Shown: in pieces, positions 7,844-15,838 of the stretch | How the letters are laid out: every line of letters starts with the position of its first letter | Position numbering within the stretch: the first letter of the stretch is position 1 | Source of the DNA: CAIQPS01 sp963843455 | Lineage (GTDB): Bacteria; Actinomycetota; Thermoleophilia; RBG-16-64-13 | Reading direction: 5' to 3' | Assembly (NCBI GenBank): GCA_963843455.1 | Contig: CAWJKE010000008.1 | Span: 434,001-498,000, forward strand | Length of the DNA stretch: 64,000 nucleotides | Notes under the pieces: generated by a model | What the model was told of the DNA's origin: nothing | What the model saw: the letters and a program-made list of their open reading frames with translations, nothing else | Database searches by the model: none | Program-made: the position numbers and the translations under genes

Positions 7844-9265
7844 ATGACCAAGGGGAGCGATTTCACCGGACCTGACCCCGGACTGCTGGAGGCCGTGGTC
7901 AAGACTGCCGCAGTGGGTGGCGCACAGCGCGCCGAAGTCTTCGTGGAGGATCGCGTGTCCCTTTCCCTCCGCCTCGAGGACGGCAAGATAGAAGAGGCGG
8001 TGTCTGGTGTAGATCGCGGTGGTTCGGTCCGGGTCATCCGTGGACTCTCCACTGAGTTCGGATATGTGGACGCCGTGGACGAGCCGTCTCTTCTCGGTCT
8101 TGCCCGCGAACTCGCGCGCTCGCAGCCCAAGGGGACCGGAGTGGCTACAGGCGACGCCCCGGGACGGCCATCTGCCGCCGCGCCGCCGCGGCCGGCCGGC
8201 GAAAGTGCGTCCGCGCAGCAACGGGTGGCCAGGAACGCGGGTCTGCTCCGCTTGGCCGACGAGACCGCCCGGGGTCTTTCGGGCGAGGTCCGCCAAGTGG
8301 TCGCCGTCTACGGCGAGTCTAGACAGCGGGTCTGGATAGCCGGATCAGACGGTTCGTGGAACTCCGACGAGCGCACCCGCAAGATGGTGGCCGTGAGCGT
8401 GATGGCGCAACGGGGAGCGCTCCTTCAGGTGGGGCGGGAGACGCTTGCCGTGCAGGGGAGCAACGACGACTTTGAGTCGGAGATGGTCGCCGCGCTGGCC
8501 TCCTCCGCCGCTCAGAAGGCTCTTGTCATGCTCGATTCGGTCCCGGCCCCCGCGGGCCGTATGCCGGTGGTGCTCGCGAACGGCTTCGGCGGAGTGCTGT
8601 TCCACGAGGCCTGCGGACACGGGCTCGAAGCGGACTATATCCTCAAGAAGACCAGCGTTTGGGAGGGCAAGAAAGGGCAGCGCGTCGCAGGCGAGCACGT
8701 ATTCGCGTTCGATGACGGAGTGGGCGAGGGGATGTGGGGTAGCGGGCGCTGCGACGATGAAGGGGTGCCATGCCAACGCACCCCGGTGATCGAGGCGGGC
8801 ATCCTTACCGGCTACCTCACCGACCGGCTGCGCGGGGAGCACCTCGGATTGCCGTTGACCGGCAACGGCCGTCGGCAGGACTACCGCCATATGCCCTACC
8901 CAAGGATGACCAACACCTACTTTGGCCCCGGAGAGCATACGGCCGAGCAGATCATCGCCGATACCCACCGAGCTCTCTACGCCAAGTCCCTTTCGGGGGG
9001 AGAGGTCAACCCCGCCACCGGAGATTTCGTCTTCGGCGTGGCGGAGGGCTACCTCATCGAAGGCGGCAAGATCACGGTTCCGGTGCGGGGTGCGACTCTC
9101 ATCGGCAGTGGGGTGGATGTTCTGCTCAACATCGACGCCATCGCCGACGACCTGGACATCAAGCCTGGCACCTGCGGCAAGGAAGGCCAGCATGTCTCCG
9201 TGGGCAGCGGGCAGCCGACTCTGCGTATCCGCGAATTGACGGTGGGGGGCACGAACCTAGGATGA
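7844..9265 (+). CDS. tldD: Metalloprotease TldD
   Basis: TldD is the catalytic subunit of the TldD/TldE (PmbA) zinc protease that degrades unfolded or modified peptides in the cytoplasm. The 473-residue product carries the zinc motif HEACGH within FHEACGHGLEADYI, the later segment LLPLTGNGRR-like LGLPLTGNGRRQDYRHM, and the C-terminal block KPGTCGKEGQHVSVGSGQP, in which the conserved cysteine supplies the third metal ligand. Length is normal. Its TGA overlaps the ATG of pmbA (ATGA at 9262), so the two subunits are translationally coupled. Confidence 0.95.
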   Translation: MTKGSDFTGPDPGLLEAVVKTAAVGGAQRAEVFVEDRVSLSLRLEDGKIEEAVSGVDRGGSVRVIRGLSTEFGYVDAVDEPSLLGLARELARSQPKGTGVATGDAPGRPSAAAPPRPAGESASAQQRVARNAGLLRLADETARGLSGEVRQVVAVYGESRQRVWIAGSDGSWNSDERTRKMVAVSVMAQRGALLQVGRETLAVQGSNDDFESEMVAALASSAAQKALVMLDSVPAPAGRMPVVLANGFGGVLFHEACGHGLEADYILKKTSVWEGKKGQRVAGEHVFAFDDGVGEGMWGSGRCDDEGVPCQRTPVIEAGILTGYLTDRLRGEHLGLPLTGNGRRQDYRHMPYPRMTNTYFGPGEHTAEQIIADTHRALYAKSLSGGEVNPATGDFVFGVAEGYLIEGGKITVPVRGATLIGSGVDVLLNIDAIADDLDIKPGTCGKEGQHVSVGSGQPTLRIRELTVGGTNLG

Positions 9266-10647
9266 GTCCCGCACGAGGCATGAACGGTCAGGCGTCCCCG
9301 TTGCAGGTAGCCCGCCGGGCGCTCGACCGGGGGCGCCGTCTGGGAGTGGACCTCGAGATCTACTCCCAGACGGGGCGGACGGCCGCGATAAAGGTCTATG
9401 GCGGCGCGGTGGAGTCCATCTCGGTCGCGCAACCCCGAGGGTTAGGGGTCAGGGCCGTCACGAAGGGACAGGTGGGCTACGCCTTCACCGCGGATCTCTC
9501 CGACACCGGTCTGGATGGGGTCCTCGCCGCCGCGCTGGCGAACGTGGAGGCGACCGACCCGGATCAGTATGCCGGTCTTCCCTCGCAAGTTGTTTCAGCC
9601 TACCCAGCCATCGCCGGTCTGTGGCGTCCCGGGGTAGGTCAGATGAGCCTGCAGGACAAGATCGGCCTGGCTCTGGCCGTGGAGCGGCGGGCGCTGTCCT
9701 GCCCTCACGTCGAAACGGTCGAGGAGAGCGTGTATTCGGACGAGGAGAGCCGCATAGCCATCTGCTCCAGCACCGGGGTGGAAGCCGAGGCCGAGCATTC
9801 TTTCTGCTTCGTATACGCTCAAGCTCTTGCCGGGTACGAGGGCGACCGCCAGTCGGGCTTGGGCTTCAGTGTTGCCCGCGATCCGGCGGAACTGGACGCG
9901 GAGGCCGCCGGGGCCGAGGCGGGGGAGAAGGCCTCGGCCCTCCTAGGAGCGCAGCCCTGCCTCACGGGGAGTTACACCGTGGTGTTTGCTCACGAGGTGG
10001 CAGCCGCTCTCCTCTCTTACATCGCCCAGGGTCTGAGCGCCGACGCCATACAGAAGGGGCGATCGCCCTTCGCCGGCAGGCTGGGCCAGACAGTGGGCTC
10101 CGGGCTCACCACCCTCGCCGACGATGGTCTTGCCCCCGGCGGCATGGCGACCAACCCCTTTGATGGGGAGGGCGTGCCGCGACAACGCACGGATCTGGTT
10201 CAAGCTGGGGTTCTGCAGGCGTATTTACATAGTAGCTATACAGCCCGCAAGGCGGGAGAAGGTGTGGTCTCCACGGGGAACGCGGAGCGGGGATCGTATC
10301 GTGCCGTTCCCCGAGTGGCGTCGAGCAACCTCGTGCTTCACCCGGGTTCGGGCACCCTTGAGGATCTGCTCCTCCGGGTGGGCTCCGGTCTTTACGTGGA
10401 GAATGCTGCCGGTCTTCACTCAGGAGTGAACGTCATCAGCGGCGAGGTGTCGGTCGGCGTCACCGGGCGGCTTATCGAGAACGGTGCGCTCGGACGGCCG
10501 GTGCGCGAGGTGACCATCGCCACCGACTTCCTCTCGTTCTTGGGTTCGGTGAGCGACGTGGCGGCTGATGCTCGGTGGATCCCGCTCTACGGGAGCGTCT
10601 GTACCCCGTCTGTGTCGGTCGAGCGTATAACGGTATCGGGCCTGTAG
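9262..10647 (+). CDS. pmbA: TldE/PmbA family protein, partner of TldD
   Basis: PmbA/TldE is the non-catalytic partner of TldD. The 461-residue product shows the N-terminal family fold (GVDLEIYSQTGRTAAIKVYGGAVESISV) in one stretch, the GLGVRAV turn, FAHEVAAALLSYIAQGL, in which the zinc motif of TldD is replaced, and ENAAGLHSGVNVISGE near the end. It lacks HExxxH, as expected for TldE. I start at the ATG that overlaps the tldD stop; ATG 9280 with GAGG upstream is an alternative. Upstream in the same frame lies only a shadow of tldD. Confidence 0.92.
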   Translation: MSPARGMNGQASPLQVARRALDRGRRLGVDLEIYSQTGRTAAIKVYGGAVESISVAQPRGLGVRAVTKGQVGYAFTADLSDTGLDGVLAAALANVEATDPDQYAGLPSQVVSAYPAIAGLWRPGVGQMSLQDKIGLALAVERRALSCPHVETVEESVYSDEESRIAICSSTGVEAEAEHSFCFVYAQALAGYEGDRQSGLGFSVARDPAELDAEAAGAEAGEKASALLGAQPCLTGSYTVVFAHEVAAALLSYIAQGLSADAIQKGRSPFAGRLGQTVGSGLTTLADDGLAPGGMATNPFDGEGVPRQRTDLVQAGVLQAYLHSSYTARKAGEGVVSTGNAERGSYRAVPRVASSNLVLHPGSGTLEDLLLRVGSGLYVENAAGLHSGVNVISGEVSVGVTGRLIENGALGRPVREVTIATDFLSFLGSVSDVAADARWIPLYGSVCTPSVSVERITVSGL

Positions 10648-10655
10648 GAGGGAGT

Positions 10656-11204
10656 GTGGACAAGCAGACGCTGGGCAAGTCTTTGCTCGAGACCGCGTAT
10701 CTGGAGGGCGACTTCGTGTTGCGCTCCGGCAAGAAGAGCAAATACTACCTTGACAAATACCTGTTCGAGACCGACCCGACGGTGCTGCGGGGGATCGTGT
10801 TCGAGCTGGCCGTCCTCGTCCGCGAGCGCCTCGCTGCCGGCGTGCAGTACCAGAGGCTGGCCGCTCCGGAGCTGGGCGGAGTGGTCCTTGGTGCGGGGCT
10901 TTCGTTGGAGCTTGGCATCCCGTTGCTCCTGGTGAGGAAGCGGTCCAAGGAGTACGGCACGACCAAGCAGATCGAAGGTCGGTTTGAGCCGGGAGAGACG
11001 GTGGCCATCATCGAGGACATCGTGACCTCGGGCGGGGCGGCCATAATGGCGGCGGAGGCCCTGCGCGAGACGGGACTCCAGGTGGCCGACCTCTACTGCG
11101 TCGTGGATCGGGAGGAGGGAGGGGCGGCTGCCGCAGCCGCCGCCGGGCTCACTCTCCGCCCGCTGTTTACCTCGTCGGAGCTCGGTATCGCTCCAAAGCC
11201 CTGA
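10656..11204 (+). CDS. pyrE: Orotate phosphoribosyltransferase
   Basis: PyrE transfers orotate to PRPP to form orotidine monophosphate. The 182-residue product shows SGKKSKYYLDKYLFET, RKRSKEYGTTKQIEG (catalytic loop Lys) and the PRPP-binding signature VAIIEDIVTSGGAAI. The GTG at 10656 follows AGGAGG (10646-10651), and the pmbA stop is 9 bases upstream. pyrF lies one gene away, beyond HU. Confidence 0.95.
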   Translation: MDKQTLGKSLLETAYLEGDFVLRSGKKSKYYLDKYLFETDPTVLRGIVFELAVLVRERLAAGVQYQRLAAPELGGVVLGAGLSLELGIPLLLVRKRSKEYGTTKQIEGRFEPGETVAIIEDIVTSGGAAIMAAEALRETGLQVADLYCVVDREEGGAAAAAAAGLTLRPLFTSSELGIAPKP

Positions 11205-11243
11205 AACATTGGGTTTCTGACCAAGATTTGCACTAAAGTGTGC

Positions 11244-11271
11244 TTGTACGCGGGCGAGGATTTGCTAAGGT
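11244..11271 (+). promoter_or_regulatory. Possible promoter for the HU gene
   Basis: TTGTAC (11244-11249) and TAAGGT (11266-11271) are spaced by 16 bases in a locally AT-richer stretch between pyrE and the HU start. A second overlapping -10, TAAGAT, follows at 11272. Confidence 0.4.
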
Positions 11272-11305
11272 TAAGATGTACTGGCGAGCGAAAGGGAGGG
11301 TTACT

Positions 11306-11578
11306 GTGACCAAGGCTGAGTTTGTCGACAAGCTTGCCGCCAAGAGTGGTCTGACTAAGAAGGATGCGGCCTCCGTGGTCGATGCCTTCGTGGAAGTGAT
11401 CACTGAATCCCTCAAGGATGGCGAGGACGTTCAGTTCACCGGTTTCGGCAAGTTCTATGTGCAGACCCGCGAAGCTCGAGACGGGATCAACCCGCAGACC
11501 AAGGCCAAGATAAGAATCCCCACCAGCAAGGTCCCCAAATTCAGCGCGGGCGTCGCGCTCAAGACCGCGGTCAAGTGA
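11306..11578 (+). CDS. hup: HU-family nucleoid DNA-binding protein
   Basis: The 90-residue product (TKAEFVDKLAAKSGLTKKDA, then FTGFGKFYVQTREAR and the arm NPQTKAKIRIPTSKVPKFSAG) is a canonical HU/IHF protein that bends and compacts DNA. GTG 11306 follows GGGAGGG with 5-base spacing; the in-frame extension upstream lacks similarity. It has its own promoter region and a strong terminator. Confidence 0.95.
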   Translation: MTKAEFVDKLAAKSGLTKKDAASVVDAFVEVITESLKDGEDVQFTGFGKFYVQTREARDGINPQTKAKIRIPTSKVPKFSAGVALKTAVK

Positions 11579-11601
11579 CCCGGAGCTAGAAGAGTAACTG
11601 A

Positions 11602-11630
11602 GGGCCGCTCACCGCGGCCCTTTTCTTTTC
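11602..11630 (+). terminator. Intrinsic terminator after HU
   Basis: GGGCCGC (11602-11608) pairs with GCGGCCC (11614-11620) and is followed by TTTTCTTTT. Confidence 0.9.
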
Positions 11631-11661
11631 ACGGGCCAATACGGGAGCGAGGTGAGGCAAG

Positions 11662-12567
11662 GTGTCTGGCGACCATTTCGGTGACCGGCTGCTGCAGGCG
11701 GTGGAGGACAAGCGTTCCCATGTTGTCGTGGGCCTCGACCCCGAATACGGCTCACTGCCGCCAGAATTGCTCTCCGCCCATGCTCGGGACCGGTATGCCG
11801 ACGAGACCGAGATGAAGATAGCGTGCTACCGGCAGTTCCTGTCGGAGCTACTGCCCGCTCTGGTGGACGAGGCGGCAGCCGTGAAGATCCAGATCGCCTA
11901 CTTCGAGGCCTTGGGAGCACGGGGCTACGCGCTCTACGAGGAGATGATCCGGCTGGCCAAGAACCTTGGCTATCTGGTCATCGCCGATGTCAAGCGGGGC
12001 GACATCGGGAGTACGGCCGAAGCCTACGCCCGAGCCCATCTCGACGTGGCAGGCGCCGACGCCGTCACCGTCAACCCCTACTTCGGGAGCGACGGGTTGG
12101 AGCCTTTCTTCCGGCGCTGCAGGGACGAGGGGAAGGGTGTGTTCGTCCTGGTCAAGACATCAAACCCGAGTTCGGCGGAGATACAGGATGTGCCGCTCGA
12201 GTCCGGGGAACCGCTCTACTCCCGGGTGGCGGACCTGGTGGACGAGTGGGGCCGGGACACGGTCGGAGCGCGAGGCTACCGGTCGATCGGGGCCGTGGTC
12301 GGGGGGACCCATCCCGCGCAGGGGGCTCGTCTGCGCAGGCGCCTGAGCGGGGTGCCTTTCCTCATCCCCGGCTACGGGGCCCAGGGGGCCACAGCCGGGG
12401 ATCTTGCCGCGCTGTTCGATGGCGACGGGACAGGGGCGGTGGTGAATTCGGCCCGCGCCATCTTGTACGCCCACCGGAAGGCACCCGGCCGCCACTGGCT
12501 CGACGCCGCGCGTGACGAAGCGGTGGCCATGAAAGCCGCCTTGTGGTCTGCGGCCGGTCGTGGGTAG
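11662..12567 (+). CDS. pyrF: Orotidine 5'-phosphate decarboxylase (PyrF type 2)
   Basis: This enzyme decarboxylates OMP to UMP, the last step of pyrimidine synthesis. The 301-residue product has the catalytic segment VIADVKRGDIGSTAEAYA, the substrate strand VVVGLDPE, TVNPYFGSDGLEPF and the phosphate site GAVVNSARAI. Its length and the insertion pattern match the long, mycobacterial-type form. GTG 11662 has GAGG upstream. A small membrane protein overlaps its end by 8 bases. Confidence 0.95.
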   Translation: MSGDHFGDRLLQAVEDKRSHVVVGLDPEYGSLPPELLSAHARDRYADETEMKIACYRQFLSELLPALVDEAAAVKIQIAYFEALGARGYALYEEMIRLAKNLGYLVIADVKRGDIGSTAEAYARAHLDVAGADAVTVNPYFGSDGLEPFFRRCRDEGKGVFVLVKTSNPSSAEIQDVPLESGEPLYSRVADLVDEWGRDTVGARGYRSIGAVVGGTHPAQGARLRRRLSGVPFLIPGYGAQGATAGDLAALFDGDGTGAVVNSARAILYAHRKAPGRHWLDAARDEAVAMKAALWSAAGRG

Positions 12568-12817
12568 AGGCGACCCTTCTTTCGAGGAATCGGGGGCGGC
12601 GGCCTGGCCGCTGAGGCTTCTGCTGCCTGTCCTCGTCTGGGCCGTGGCCGTGGCCATCGTCGGCGGGCTCGTGTTGGGCGGGGTGCTCCACGGCGGCAGG
12701 ACGTACACCGGCCTTGGCGACGCGCCGACGACCCAGCCGACAGTGCTGATAGAACCGCGGGTCGGCAAGGCCGCGGCCCCGGCCGCTCAGGAGTGGCTGC
12801 TCCTGACTTGCTCGTAG
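12560..12817 (+). CDS. Small membrane protein downstream of pyrF
   Basis: GTG 12560 lies inside the end of pyrF in another frame. The 85-residue product has one transmembrane helix (about residues 19-43, LLLPVLVWAVAVAIVGGLVL) and a Thr/Pro/Ala-rich tail. I recognise no family. Its 3' end overlaps the stop of the convergent gene at 12787-13534 by about 30 bases. The overlap with pyrF and the clean helix favour a real gene, but the evidence is limited. Confidence 0.45.
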   Translation: MGRGDPSFEESGAAAWPLRLLLPVLVWAVAVAIVGGLVLGGVLHGGRTYTGLGDAPTTQPTVLIEPRVGKAAAPAAQEWLLLTCS

Positions 12818-13534
12818 AGGAAGATGAGCACCACGTCGACGATCAAGGTGAGGAACGACCATACCAGCACCTCGCTCAAGGGCACGAGCAAGGAACACCC
12901 CTTCGGCGCCGTCGTAGTATCCGCTGTAGAGGCGATTGAGGCCCAGAGCCACAAGCTGCAGGGCGACGAAGATCAGCAGCACCGGTCTCCAGCGTCTGGA
13001 GAGCAGCACTACGCTACGCCGCAGCGCGGGGATGAACGCCAAGCCTTCGAACACGATCACGTAGTCGGTGTAGACGAGGAGAAGAGCGATCGCGAGACCC
13101 GCTATCGCGATCGCCTGCTCGGCCACCGTGCCGGCCGGGGCGGCCAGAGGCAGGACCAGCACCACCAAATAGAAGAACACGTAGAAGACCGAGAGCCTGC
13201 CGGCCTCCTCCCAGGTTCGGGGGGCCAGCGGATAGCCGGGGCCGGCGATGGCCCTGAAGAAGGGCGCTCTGAGCATGGCAGTGAACACGCATACGCTCAG
13301 GCCGATGAAGATGGCGATGCCGAGAGCCGGAGTGAAGGCGAAGCCGCTGAAGAAATGGTCGCGCACGAACGGGAGGCGCTCGAAGTTCGCCGCAAAGAAG
13401 CTGCTCCACGACAGGTGGCCACGGGCCGCGCTGTAGACGGCCAGAAAGGCCAGAGTGTCGATGATGGCCAGCGCCAGCGGATAGAAGATCAACCACTGCT
13501 TGTGGACCAGACGTTTCCAGGCCTGGCGCAGCAC
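12787..13534 (-). pseudogene. Multi-pass membrane protein, broken by a +1 frameshift
   Basis: From GTG 13534 the frame encodes about 210 residues with five or so hydrophobic helices (QWLIFYPLALAIIDTLAFLA, VFYVFFYLVVLVLPLAAP, AIAGLAIALLLVYTDYVIVF and others), resembling DUF-type integral membrane proteins of unknown function. At the GGGG run (plus-strand CCCC, 12898-12901) the frame turns into arginine-rich nonsense. Deleting one G continues CSLLVPLSEVLVW, a further helix SFLTLIVDVVLIFLYEQV and a stop at 12787-12789, giving 248 residues. The restored helix argues that this is the true frame. It diverges from dacA across a palindromic promoter region. Confidence 0.7.
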
Positions 13535-13561
13535 CTCGGCTATAGTCCGTACCTCCCTAGT

Positions 13562-13595
13562 CTGACGCCGTCAGGCCGGAAGTATAGGCTATACT
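13562..13595 (+). promoter_or_regulatory. Divergent promoter region with two palindromes
   Basis: AGTATAGGCTATACT (13581-13595) holds back-to-back -10 hexamers, TATACT on both strands. The plus-strand one ends 7 bases before the dacA ATG. Just left, CTGACGCCGTCAG (13562-13574) is a second perfect palindrome lying where the minus-strand transcript would start. Confidence 0.5.
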
Positions 13596-13602
13596 CGCGC
13601 CT

Positions 13603-14873
13603 ATGAGGGTCTCAACTATAAGACGGGGGCGGCTCCTGCCGCTCCTTTTGTTCGTGGTGGTGCTCGCGGTCGTCGGGTCGGTGCTCTCGGGAGGGGCGCT
13701 GGGTACTACGACGACTGTCGCGCCGGTCTCCGCGCTTCCCGCGGCCGCCTCGCAGACCGAGAGCTTCGAGGTAAGGGCTTCCGACCTGGGAGATTTTGGC
13801 GGCACGGCGCCGACCATAAAATCGCCCGCCGCGATAGTCGAGAGCATGGACACGGGCAAGGTGCTGTACGAGCGGAAAGCGCACACCCGCAGGCCCATGG
13901 CATCGACCACCAAGATAATGACCGCGATCCTCGTCCTCGAGTCGGGTATCGACCTGAGTACGCCGGTGACCATCTCGCAAAAAGCGGCGACGACGTGGGA
14001 AGCGAGCGCCTGGGTCAAGGCCGGGGATGTGGTGACCGTGGAACAACTCCTGTACGCCCTCATGCTGCGGAGCGCCAACGGTGCGGCGGTCGCGCTGGCC
14101 GAGAACGACGCGGGCAGCACGGCCGCGTTCGCGGACAAGATGAACCAGAAGGCCGAGAAGTTGGGTATGAGCGACTCGCACTTCGTCACCACGAACGGCC
14201 TTGACGCCACCGGTCACTACTCCACAGCGGCCGATATGGCTCTGCTCGGCCGGTATGCCATGAAGAACGAGAAGTTCCGGAAGTTCGTCGGCACGAAGAA
14301 GTACACACTCTCCATCGACGGCGCGAAGCCTCTTGTTATCACCAACACCAACAAGCTGCTTGCAGGAGAACAACTGGGTCACGGGCATCAAGACCGGCCT
14401 GACTCCCCGGGCGGAGCAATGCCTGGTGTCCTCGGGCACCAAGGACGGTCGCGAGGTGATCGCAGTCGTGCTGGGGCAGCCCGATACCGCTCTGTGCTTC
14501 AAGGAGAGCAAGGCCTTGCTGCAGTACGGGCTCGATCAGTTCCGGCAGACGACACTGGTGGACGAAAGGGGTGGCGGTCGCCGAAGCGAACGTCCCCTAT
14601 CAGGCGGACGGCAAGGTCGAACTGGTCACCGATGGGGCGGTAGTGACCGAGTTGTACAAGGACGACGTCGTGACCACGAAGATCACGGTGGAACGGGCAC
14701 TCGAGTTGCCCATCACCGCCGGCGAGACCTACGGGCACGTTGTGGCCACTGCCGGTGGCAAAGAGGTGGGCCGGGCGGACCTGGTGGCCACCAAGTCTTT
14801 CCCCGCGCCTACGTTGGGTGCCAAGCTCGTGTACTTATGGCACCGTCTTGGTGCGGCGCTCGGCATCGGATAG
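13603..14873 (+). pseudogene. dacA: D-alanyl-D-alanine carboxypeptidase (DacA/PBP5 type), two +1 frameshifts
   Basis: The family trims pentapeptides of peptidoglycan outside the membrane. The product has an N-terminal membrane anchor (LLPLLLFVVVLAVVGSVL), the SxxK motif in MASTTKIMTA, the SxN motif in RSANGAAVAL and, only after a frame change, the KTG motif in WVTGIKTGLTPRAEQC. The first shift is at 14360-14361 (TT); dropping one T gives NKLLQENNWVTG. The second is at 14565-14571 (AAAGGGG); dropping one base continues VAVAEANVPYQADGKVELV, a PBP5-like C-terminal domain, ending LVYLWHRLGAALGIG. Repaired, it is 422 residues, normal for the family. As given, the KTG box is lost from the primary frame. 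Confidence 0.85.
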
Positions 14874-14890
14874 ATGGCGGCTATCCCAGC

Positions 14891-15838
14891 ATGATCCTCA
14901 CCGTCACACTCAATCCCGCGCTGGACCGCACCATGACCGTCCCCAATTTCCAGGCGGGTATGAGGCATCGGGCCACCGAGACCGTCATCCTGCCCGGAGG
15001 CAAGGGCATCAACGTCGCCCGGGCGGTCAAGGCCTTGGGAAGACCGGTCATCGCGACCGGTTTTGTGGGGGGACGCAAGGGCGATCAGATCGTGGCCGAC
15101 CTCAACGGTGAGGGCATCCTGTGCGACTTCGTCCGTGTGGCCGGCGAGTCTCGGATCTCGACCGCGGTCGTCGATCCGGCGACGAACGCCATAACCGAGA
15201 TCAACGAGCAGGGTCCCGAGATCCAACCCGCCGAGCTCGAATCCCTGTACGACAAGCTCGACTATCTGGGCCGGGCGGTGGAGATCGTGGTGTTCGCCGG
15301 CAGCGTGCCCCCGGGACTGGAGGACGACTGCTACGCTCGGCTCATCCAGAAGGTGCGGCCGCTGGGCGTCAAGGTCTTCTTCTATACCTATGGCGATCCG
15401 CTCCGGTTGGGGATCAAGGCTCATCCCGACTACGTCTTTCCAAAGCTCATCGAGGCCGAAAAGGTCATCGGATATGAGTTCACGAGTATGGAGGACCGCA
15501 TCGGAGCCGTGCGGCGGATGCGGGAGATGGGGGCGGGATCAGTGGCCATCACCTTCCGCTTCGGTTGCGTCGCGGAGCTCGATTGTGGAGGGACGTACCG
15601 CACGTTCATCGGCAGGATGCCGGACGTGGAGACGCTCTCGCCGATGGGATGGGGTGATGCTCTGGTAGCCGGGTATGCGGTCAAACTCATGGACGGCCAA
15701 GCGCCCGAGCAGTGCCTGCGGTTCGGCCTGGGCTGTGCGACTGCTAATCTCGTCCGCTACGGCGCGGGAGTGTTCCTGCCCTCCGATGCCGAGAGGTTCG
15801 CGAAGTGCGTGGAACTCGAGGAGGTGCCTGCTGAATAG
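14891..15838 (+). CDS. PfkB-family sugar kinase (1-phosphofructokinase/LacC-like)
   Basis: The 315-residue product begins MILTVTLNPALDRTMTVPNF and has GGKGINVARAVKALGRPVIA in one run, typical of the 1-phosphofructokinase/tagatose-6-phosphate kinase branch. The catalytic-base motif, usually GAGDA, here reads GWGDALVAGYA with the aspartate kept. The exact sugar phosphate cannot be told from sequence. It follows dacA by 17 bases and its stop overlaps the proposed guaA start. Confidence 0.88.
   Translation: MILTVTLNPALDRTMTVPNFQAGMRHRATETVILPGGKGINVARAVKALGRPVIATGFVGGRKGDQIVADLNGEGILCDFVRVAGESRISTAVVDPATNAITEINEQGPEIQPAELESLYDKLDYLGRAVEIVVFAGSVPPGLEDDCYARLIQKVRPLGVKVFFYTYGDPLRLGIKAHPDYVFPKLIEAEKVIGYEFTSMEDRIGAVRRMREMGAGSVAITFRFGCVAELDCGGTYRTFIGRMPDVETLSPMGWGDALVAGYAVKLMDGQAPEQCLRFGLGCATANLVRYGAGVFLPSDAERFAKCVELEEVPAE

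Noticed and set aside
8770..9261. N-terminal extension of pmbA back to 8770
   Set aside because: The added region is a shadow of tldD in another frame; the family start lies at the ATGA overlap at 9262.
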